From a virus, in IMG/VR virus record IMGVR_UViG_3300045944_000063, positions 1 to 24,832 of that record: DNA of 24,832 bases; one strand, 5' to 3'. The translations under genes were made by a program, and so were the position numbers. The notes under the pieces are model-generated. The model was not told the origin of the DNA. It saw only the letters and a program-made list of their open reading frames with translations, and ran no database searches. Below are positions 19,670 to 24,832 of this stretch, one piece after another. The first letter of the stretch is position 1; each line of letters opens with the position of its first letter.

Positions 19670-20142
19670 ACCAAGCCGATGACTTTGTAATGAAGAGACT
19701 GCCCTTTGGCACTTGGCTCTGGGATCAGATCAATCCCTTTGGAGAACCCAGGGTGCCGGATGAGTTCCAGATTGCTCCCGGTAAAACTGATCGTCTGCCA
19801 GCTAACACTATCGAGGGACTTCTGGAGCAGTTTAATGATCCTCCGCCGGGAATAATGCCGAGTCCAGGTCTGCCACATGAGCTGCCTCCAGTTGGGCCAC
19901 CGATGGATCAGTGGGGAGATTACTTTTCGGAGGGACCACCGGAGCGCTATCACGGACTTCCCTTTGAGAAGAACCAAGGGGCCACGATGGAGGAGAAGCT
20001 GCTGCAATGGGATGACTACTTTAATCAGCGGCAGAATCCGCCCTACTATAGTGATGAAAATACTACGAACTTTCAGAAGAACCGGCCAAGCAATTCGATC
20101 GAGGAATACTTCTGGAAAGGACTAGGACCTCGGGTACGATGA
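19663..20142 (+). CDS. Protein with repeated aromatic-acidic motifs, function unknown
   Basis: A 159-residue proline-rich protein, probably disordered, built around a recurring short motif: EGLLEQFNDPPPG, DQWGDYFSEGPP, LLQWDDYFNQRQNPP and SIEEYFWKG. The repeated pattern (acidic/W, then D-Y-F or E-Y-F, then a proline pair) looks like a set of docking peptides for a partner. GGGAGG lies nine bases before the ATG. It ends in a four-base overlap (ATGA) with the endolysin gene. Confidence 0.6.
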   Translation: MVDQADDFVMKRLPFGTWLWDQINPFGEPRVPDEFQIAPGKTDRLPANTIEGLLEQFNDPPPGIMPSPGLPHELPPVGPPMDQWGDYFSEGPPERYHGLPFEKNQGATMEEKLLQWDDYFNQRQNPPYYSDENTTNFQKNRPSNSIEEYFWKGLGPRVR

Positions 20143-20855
20143 GAATTGACGTCATCGATCTCAGCCATCATAACACCGCGCACTCGGGAGAAGCGGTGAG
20201 CAACTCTGGTGTGATTGGAGTCATCCACAAAGCTACGGAGGGACTGACCTATGTCGATAACACGCTATTTCCTCGCGCTAAGCGTGCTATGGAACTGGGT
20301 CTTTGCTGGAGCACTTATCATTTCTTACGCCCTGGTGATATGGAAGCCCAGATGAATCATTACCTTGGCACAATAAAGCCGGTGCAAGGGGAACGGATCT
20401 GCTTAGATCATGAGGACGATGGAGTTTCGCTGGAAGATCTCAAAGTGTGCGTCAGCTACGTCCTTCAACTGAGGCCCGATCTACAAATCACCATATACTC
20501 GGGTCATCTGATAAAGGAGCAACTTGGGAGTGAACACGATGATTACTTGGCTAAAAACACTAGTCTCTGGATTGCGCAGTACACCTCTGGAAGTCCCACC
20601 TGGCCCAAAGGAACCTGGCCTAGCTACACCCTCTGGCAGTACACCGACAAGGGAAGAGTTCCAGGAATCGAAGGAAACTGCGACTGTAACCAGTTCAACG
20701 GATCCAGAGACAACTGCATTAAGTGGTTCGGCCCCGTGGGTTCAGAAGTTGCACCTGGACCAGACGTCAGGCCCGAGGACAAAAAAGTCTCCATCACCAT
20801 TAACACGGACGAAGGGGTCGCAGTCTCGATCCTCGTCAACGGGAAAGAAAGGTAG
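20139..20855 (+). CDS. GH25 muramidase (endolysin or virion-associated lysozyme)
   Basis: A 238-residue peptidoglycan hydrolase cutting the N-acetylmuramic acid bond. Residues 1-200 are a glycoside hydrolase 25 domain: IDLSHHN (D7) at the start, VIHKATEGLTYVD, YHFLRPGD, the catalytic CLDHED pair (D90 and E92), IYSGH, LWIAQYTSG, and the closing LWQYTDKG with CDCNQFNG. A short C-terminal segment (residues ~205-238, SITINTDEGVAVSILVNGK) is outside the known domain. There is no signal peptide, so it needs a holin or is carried in the virion. No holin is certain in the window. It starts by ATGA coupling with the gene before it. Confidence 0.92.
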   Translation: MRIDVIDLSHHNTAHSGEAVSNSGVIGVIHKATEGLTYVDNTLFPRAKRAMELGLCWSTYHFLRPGDMEAQMNHYLGTIKPVQGERICLDHEDDGVSLEDLKVCVSYVLQLRPDLQITIYSGHLIKEQLGSEHDDYLAKNTSLWIAQYTSGSPTWPKGTWPSYTLWQYTDKGRVPGIEGNCDCNQFNGSRDNCIKWFGPVGSEVAPGPDVRPEDKKVSITINTDEGVAVSILVNGKER

Positions 20856-20860
20856 CGGCC

Positions 20861-21136
20861 ATGGGAAGCCCAGCAAGTAGTGGCAGTAGCTCTGGTGGAG
20901 GAGGAGATCCGATCCTTATGGGCCTAATGAGGCCGGGGAAGGAAGACCCTAAGCAAGGCATGATGCGGATGGGGAATATGTTCGCGAATCAGGCTGGGCT
21001 GAGTGGGCCTTACGGGACTGTTGGAGGAGGCAGCACCAAAGGGAAGCCACAGCAGTCTACGCTGAGAGCACCGACACCTGCACCGCAACCAGTTTATGAG
21101 AATACATCTGGTCCAATGCCGTGGGCTCTGAAGTAG
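20861..21136 (+). CDS. Gly/Ser/Pro-rich small protein of unknown function
   Basis: Ninety-one residues. A glycine/serine start (SSGSSSGGGG) leads to DPILMGLMRPGKEDPKQGMM then RMGNMFANQAGLSGPYGTVG, and a proline-rich end. The DPILMGL and methionine-rich part recalls NPMLMGL in the 17559-17936 protein, and both end with a PYG motif. AAGG lies eight bases before the ATG. The stop is directly followed by the next ATG, so the two are coupled. Confidence 0.55.
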   Translation: MGSPASSGSSSGGGGDPILMGLMRPGKEDPKQGMMRMGNMFANQAGLSGPYGTVGGGSTKGKPQQSTLRAPTPAPQPVYENTSGPMPWALK

Positions 21137-21985
21137 ATGGCACAAGTAGTTATCAGGAAGAAATTGGCGCATCTGGAACGTGATCTTGCAGAGGTCGCGA
21201 CTCCGCCGTATACGATCTCTCCGATGGAGGGGACTAACGATGCGTATCTGGTGGAGGGCGATCACATTGAGGCGTTTGCTATAGAGAGGGGTGTGCTACC
21301 TTCAACTCCTGATGAGATCATAGAGGAAGAAGTTCCGGCCTGGGTTCCCACTGATGCCAAAATCCACATCGATCTGGTCGGCGGCAGTCCACAGGGGCGG
21401 GCGTGGGTGGAGGGCACCGGCGAGGTGGCGGTCGAGACGCTGCTGGGTGCTGATCCGAATACGGATAGTGCATGGGGTGCGACGGATTATGACCCCGGCA
21501 ATCTGATAGTGGACGGTTATGCCGCAGCGACCCCAATCGCATTGATTGGAGTGGCACTAATCAAAGTGCTGGACAACGCGACTTTGGTTATCAGAACAGC
21601 TGTCGCAGACGACGTAAGCATATCGCTGGCATGGGTGTCAGAAGACGGCAACGATGCGCTTGAAGTCGATCTTGGCATTGGAGTGCCAAATGTTCGGGCC
21701 TATAGCTGGAATGGCACTCTAGACAGCATTATTTCTGATGCCGTTAACGGAGATGTTGGCGAACTCAATGGCGCTGCGGTTACGATTACCGCTACGCGGC
21801 TGGATATAGCCGTCAATGGATCAGCGGCGATTGCTGGTACTGTAAGCAGTACCGATAGGCCTCCGGGCAATCCATTGGTTGCCATGCTGGTGGATGCCAA
21901 TGCCTCTTCGCCTGTGCAGTCCATCACTCTCTACGACCCGCTGCCCGACACGACAGGGCTTTCTGAATTGTCAGAGGTATCTTGA
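21137..21985 (+). CDS. Modular beta-rich virion-type protein A
   Basis: A 282-residue protein. Residues 1-70 form a module shared with the next gene (QVVIRKKLAHLERDLAEVAT, TPPYT, then TNDAYLVEGDHIE). From ~75 onward the sequence is beta-rich, with many D, G and T turns (SLAWVSEDGNDALEVDLGIG, then AVTITATRLDIAVNGSAAIA). It could be a lectin-like or jelly-roll head or tail decoration. No enzyme motif. The last base of its stop is the first base of the next start (TGATG). The virion assignment rests on position and composition. Confidence 0.6.
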   Translation: MAQVVIRKKLAHLERDLAEVATPPYTISPMEGTNDAYLVEGDHIEAFAIERGVLPSTPDEIIEEEVPAWVPTDAKIHIDLVGGSPQGRAWVEGTGEVAVETLLGADPNTDSAWGATDYDPGNLIVDGYAAATPIALIGVALIKVLDNATLVIRTAVADDVSISLAWVSEDGNDALEVDLGIGVPNVRAYSWNGTLDSIISDAVNGDVGELNGAAVTITATRLDIAVNGSAAIAGTVSSTDRPPGNPLVAMLVDANASSPVQSITLYDPLPDTTGLSELSEVS

Positions 21986-22827
21986 TGGCTAAGCTACCAC
22001 AAGTGATCGTTCGACATTCGTTTGAGAAGCTTCGACAGGAGCTGCGGGAGGTTGGGACTCCGCCCTTTACGACTCAGGCTGATGGGTTCCATGTGACGGA
22101 CGGTGCTGGGAGGACGATGGGCTATTGGTTTATTTATGACCCGCGCACAATTCCAGTTGGGATCACGCTGGATAGTATTAATGACACGATCTTAGTCGAG
22201 GGGACAATCGTGCCGGACTATTGCTACCAGAAGGGCATTTTGGAGTCTACGGAGGCAGAATGGATTGATACCTCTAAGCTGATTCCGCCGGTTCCGCCTC
22301 CTCTGAAGCCCACTGTGGTCAAATTGACTCCATATTTCGCTATGCTTGGCAGCGCAGATGTAGTTATGAAGGTGAATGGGACTAATTTCACTGTCAACTC
22401 CAAGATTGTGTTTAATGGAGGTGAGGAGCCGACGACTTTCGTGTCTGCGACGGAAGTTAGGACGACTGTAAAGCCCTCAACGGCTAGTATGGCGGTTTCG
22501 GTGCCAGTTTGGGTGAGAAATTCTCCGGTGCTGGAGTCGAATAGCCGCGATTTCATCTTTTATGCCTCTAGTGCAGAGTTGCGGTTAGACTCTATAACGC
22601 CTACAACGGCTCCGAGGGGCACGATGGTGACAGTTACAGCGGTTGGAGCTGGCTTTTATCCTGATGACAAGTTCATGGTGGATACTAAAGACCATTTGGT
22701 AGTGTACACTGACGCAAAGAATGTGAAGGCTGGGTTTAATTCTGGAGGACCGAAGACGCTCACTCTTAAATTGACACGAGCGGACAACTCTAGGAGTTCA
22801 AATAGCAAACAGTTCACGGTGACATAG
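21985..22827 (+). CDS. Modular virion-type protein B with IPT/TIG-like repeats
   Basis: A 280-residue protein. Residues 1-100 hold the module shared with the preceding gene (QVIVRHSFEKLRQELREVGT, then SINDTILVEGTIV), with an extra insert. After a proline linker (LIPPVPPPLKPTV) come two Ig-like IPT/TIG-type units: one around VVKLTPYFAMLGSADVVMKV with VNGTNF and IVFNG, the second around LDSITPTTAPRGTMVTVTAV with GAGFYPDDKF. Such Ig-like domains decorate phage heads and tails and bind sugars or cells weakly. ATG 21985 has GAGG seven bases upstream. The TTG just before it is less likely. Confidence 0.7.
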   Translation: MAKLPQVIVRHSFEKLRQELREVGTPPFTTQADGFHVTDGAGRTMGYWFIYDPRTIPVGITLDSINDTILVEGTIVPDYCYQKGILESTEAEWIDTSKLIPPVPPPLKPTVVKLTPYFAMLGSADVVMKVNGTNFTVNSKIVFNGGEEPTTFVSATEVRTTVKPSTASMAVSVPVWVRNSPVLESNSRDFIFYASSAELRLDSITPTTAPRGTMVTVTAVGAGFYPDDKFMVDTKDHLVVYTDAKNVKAGFNSGGPKTLTLKLTRADNSRSSNSKQFTVT

Positions 22828-22836
22828 GAGATTCTG

Positions 22837-23088
22837 ATGCCAGAAGTTGACGAGAGATTAAGTGCGCCTGAAGGGGCGGAAGCGACTGATTTCTGCGTGA
22901 TTTGGGAGCCAAAAGCGACAGTTGATGCCCTGATTGCCAGTTTGGGCATTACGGGCTTGACGACATCGACCAAAGCTGATGGTTCTGTTAAAGTGGTCGG
23001 TGCAAATACCTGTGTTTATGTCTCGCAACGGGGCATTAACATGGGCTGCGTCGGTGAGGACACTTATCTTGTGAGCAGTGTAGATTAG
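22837..23088 (+). CDS. Small protein of unknown function, 83 aa
   Basis: An acidic lead (PEVDERLSAPEGAEATDFCV), then a likely alpha/beta unit (VDALIASLGITGLTTSTKAD, NTCVYVSQRGINMGC). There is no recognised family. AGGAG lies six bases before the ATG and it follows protein B by nine bases. Its place among virion-type genes suggests a minor structural part, but this is only context. Confidence 0.55.
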   Translation: MPEVDERLSAPEGAEATDFCVIWEPKATVDALIASLGITGLTTSTKADGSVKVVGANTCVYVSQRGINMGCVGEDTYLVSSVD

Positions 23089-23097
23089 GAGATTGAA

Positions 23098-23346
23098 ATG
23101 GCGACGTTAGGACCACAGACTACGAAATCGAAAGGCCCAGAGACTGAGAAATCTGGATCCGACGCGGCGGCACCGGCCGATCCGATGGCTGAGGCGGTGA
23201 AGTTTGCTGCAGAGCATCCGAAAGTGGTTCCTCCGGGCATTCACGTCCCCTCCAATCAGTACGGTCCGAAAGCCGTGGCTCGAAAGGAGCGTGAAGAGGG
23301 CGGAGGAGAAGAGAAGAAGGCACCAGCAGAAGGAGAGAAGCCATGA
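23098..23346 (+). CDS. Small charged, disordered-looking protein, 82 aa
   Basis: Low-complexity and charged: KSKGPETEKSGSDAAAPADP at the front, a short ordered middle (AVKFAAEHPKVVPPGIHVPS), and a glutamate/lysine-rich end (REEGGGEEKKAPAEGEKP). AGGAG lies before the ATG. There is no recognised domain. It is the last gene before the large terminase, with a 94-base gap. A scaffold-like or assembly role is conceivable but not shown. Confidence 0.55.
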   Translation: MATLGPQTTKSKGPETEKSGSDAAAPADPMAEAVKFAAEHPKVVPPGIHVPSNQYGPKAVARKEREEGGGEEKKAPAEGEKP

Positions 23347-23440
23347 CTTAACGGCGAACCAGCACACTGTCTAGTAGCTCCCATACCACCCCAACGCTGG
23401 AACGCCAAAAACCCACACGAATCTGGAAAAACCCTAAACA
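23347..23440 (+). promoter_or_regulatory. C/A-rich leader before the large terminase
   Basis: Ninety-four bases without a gene, unusual in this tightly packed arm and markedly rich in C and A on the plus strand. The nearest GGA to the terminase ATG is more than ten bases away, so the start has a weak ribosome binding site. No hairpin or promoter is clear. Confidence 0.4.
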
Positions 23441-24832
23441 ATGAGTGCTCTGTCTCCCGAACAAAAGAAGGAAATCTATGCGGCAGGACTGGCTGATCCG
23501 GTCTATTTCTGCCGTGTGATTCTGACGGAGTGGTTTAGTCGGGCAATGCCTTGGTTCCACAGGGGGTTGCTGGCACTCCTGACTCGGGAGACAGATTTCC
23601 TGCTGAATTTTGGACTGGAGAGATGGAAGAATGAGACTTATGAGTGGGATGAACACCAACTCGCGAAGATTTGCCGCTCTTTTGTCTGGAAACTCGAGCC
23701 AGACAACCCTGAAAGCCCTGAATATCCATTATTCGTCCTTAATCGGGACAGGACCACTGGGAAAATTCTGTCAATATCGCTACAGGTGTCCCAAATTCAG
23801 CAGGAAATCATACCTCGCGGGTTTAGCAAGACGACGCTCTGTAATGCGATGATGATTAGGAATGTGGTTTATAAGTTAAAACATTTTCAACTGTTTGTCG
23901 CAGAGACCGGACCCCATGCCGCAGCCCAGCTTTCGAACGTCAAGACTCAGCTATCGGACAATGCTCTCCTTATTGAGGTGTACGGTGCTTTGGCACCCGA
24001 CAGAAATCACTCCAACCCCTGGAGAGATACAGAAGCTAAGGCACTTAATGGAGTATGGATGGCAGCCAGAGGTCGAGGAGGTCAGGTACGCGGCCTCAAC
24101 CGGAACGGCAGGCGGCCAGACTTCATCGTAGTGGACGATGTGGAAGATGAAGAATCGGTTCTCACGCCTGAGCAACGCAAAAAGACTGTTAAGTGGATTA
24201 TGGGCGCAGTTCGTCCGGCCTTGCCGCGAGGAGACCCGTCTGCGTTTATCCAGATCCTGGGAACAATGCTGCATCCAGAGTGTATGCTGGCGACACTGTC
24301 CAGCGATCCAACGGTTATCACTGTCAAGTTCGGAGCTATCGACCCTGAGGGAGATATGCTCTGGGATGCACATATGCCCAGGCGCGCTTACGATGCACTT
24401 AGAGAATCTTACCGCAGTGTCGGAGCGCTCGGGGACTTCAGCAGAGAGTTCGACTCTGTTATCAGCAACGAAGAACAGCAAATATTTAACGTTAAGAGCA
24501 TCATCTATCAGGTCAAGACCCTTAAGCAGTTCGTTGGACGTGCGATTGCTCTTGACCCTGCGATTAGCGAGGAGATGCACGCGGACTTCAGTGCGTATGC
24601 AGTCGTCGGGATGGAGGATACGGGCCTCATTCATGTCCTGGACTTTTATATGAAGCGCGGGATGACCCCGAGGGAGCAGATTGACAAGTTCTTTGAGATG
24701 AAGGTGATGTGGGAATGTACAGCTGCAGGAGTGGAAAGTGTTGCCTACCAAAAAGCACTCGTTCATCTCATTAGAGAAGAAATGTTCCGGCAGAGCAAGC
24801 GGTGGGGCGACCAATCTTACTTTGAGGTTGTA
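23441..24832 (+). CDS. Terminase large subunit (partial, runs off right edge)
   Basis: DNA-packaging motor and head-end nuclease, with 464 codons visible and open to the end. The ATPase domain has the terminase-type Walker A PRGFSKTT near residues 125-132, and Walker B FIVVDDVEDEE near 228-238 with the acidic pair. A lead segment of ~120 residues precedes them. The nuclease domain opens with AIALDPAISEE near residue 368-378, where the aspartate of LDPA is the first catalytic residue of the RNase H-like fold, followed by DFSAYAVVGMEDTGLIHVLD. An in-frame TAA just upstream (23435-23437) forces the start to be at or after 23441. The ribosome binding site is weak. The remaining nuclease motifs lie beyond the window. 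Confidence 0.92.
   Translation, partial: MSALSPEQKKEIYAAGLADPVYFCRVILTEWFSRAMPWFHRGLLALLTRETDFLLNFGLERWKNETYEWDEHQLAKICRSFVWKLEPDNPESPEYPLFVLNRDRTTGKILSISLQVSQIQQEIIPRGFSKTTLCNAMMIRNVVYKLKHFQLFVAETGPHAAAQLSNVKTQLSDNALLIEVYGALAPDRNHSNPWRDTEAKALNGVWMAARGRGGQVRGLNRNGRRPDFIVVDDVEDEESVLTPEQRKKTVKWIMGAVRPALPRGDPSAFIQILGTMLHPECMLATLSSDPTVITVKFGAIDPEGDMLWDAHMPRRAYDALRESYRSVGALGDFSREFDSVISNEEQQIFNVKSIIYQVKTLKQFVGRAIALDPAISEEMHADFSAYAVVGMEDTGLIHVLDFYMKRGMTPREQIDKFFEMKVMWECTAAGVESVAYQKALVHLIREEMFRQSKRWGDQSYFEVV

Noticed and set aside
23951-24814. 287-codon minus-strand reading frame opposite the large terminase
   Set aside because: It lies antisense to a gene with clear Walker and nuclease motifs, has no recognisable domain, and no other minus-strand gene exists in the right arm.

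Overview
The window is a stretch of a tailed double-stranded DNA phage genome (Caudoviricetes), or just possibly of a prophage. It carries a phage replication and recombination module, both terminase subunits, a GH25 endolysin, a gp49/66-family protein and dozens of small overlapping genes, with no host housekeeping genes and almost no wasted DNA. The host cannot be fixed from the sequence. AGGAG-type ribosome binding sites and TTGACA-type promoters only point to a bacterium with standard sigma70-like signals.

Layout. Positions 1-14049 are coded entirely on the minus strand and read leftwards. Positions 14649-24832 are coded entirely on the plus strand and read rightwards. Between them lies a ~600-base noncoding divergent hub holding a run of 22 A, many inverted repeats, an imperfect direct repeat and candidate promoters for both arms. 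A 20-base sequence containing a 15-base palindrome occurs at the hub and again at 8070, in the other large gap of the left arm, and looks like a shared operator or promoter element.

Left arm, in transcription order. First come about a dozen small early-type genes of unknown function (14049 to 10748), with an internal promoter near 13323-13351. Next are an SF1 (UvrD/REP-like) helicase, a string of very small genes, and a second promoter near 7982-8011. Then comes the replication/recombination block: a conserved ~200-aa protein, a ribbon-helix-helix-like protein, a PD-(D/E)XK nuclease with a four-cysteine set, a protein that is little more than a DnaA-type DNA-binding domain, a Sak4-like RecA-fold ATPase and a DUF669-like presumed ssDNA-binding partner. 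A terminator hairpin follows, then a ParB-methyltransferase fusion, an HNH endonuclease, a DUF6378-like protein and a family A DNA polymerase with an N-terminal uracil-DNA glycosylase domain. The polymerase is broken inside its 3'-5' exonuclease domain by a second, paralogous HNH gene and a 63-codon gene. The downstream half has its own ribosome binding site and ATG and runs off the left edge.

Right arm. Two small genes each end in a hairpin terminator. After a ~390-base gap come a gp49/66-family protein, the small terminase, a PD-(D/E)XK-like nuclease gene overlapping it by 170 bases, an Ala/Gly-rich protein, proline-rich and virion-like proteins, the GH25 muramidase, two modular beta-rich proteins that share an N-terminal module (one with IPT/TIG-like repeats), two short proteins and finally the large terminase, which runs off the right edge. 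Small and large terminase are ~6.3 kb apart, which is unusual.

The most notable points are the split UDG-exonuclease-polymerase with its HNH invader, the palindromic 20-base repeat and poly-A hub, the paired modular surface-like proteins, and the overlapping terminase/nuclease genes. Nothing here can be called a wholly new system with confidence from sequence alone.
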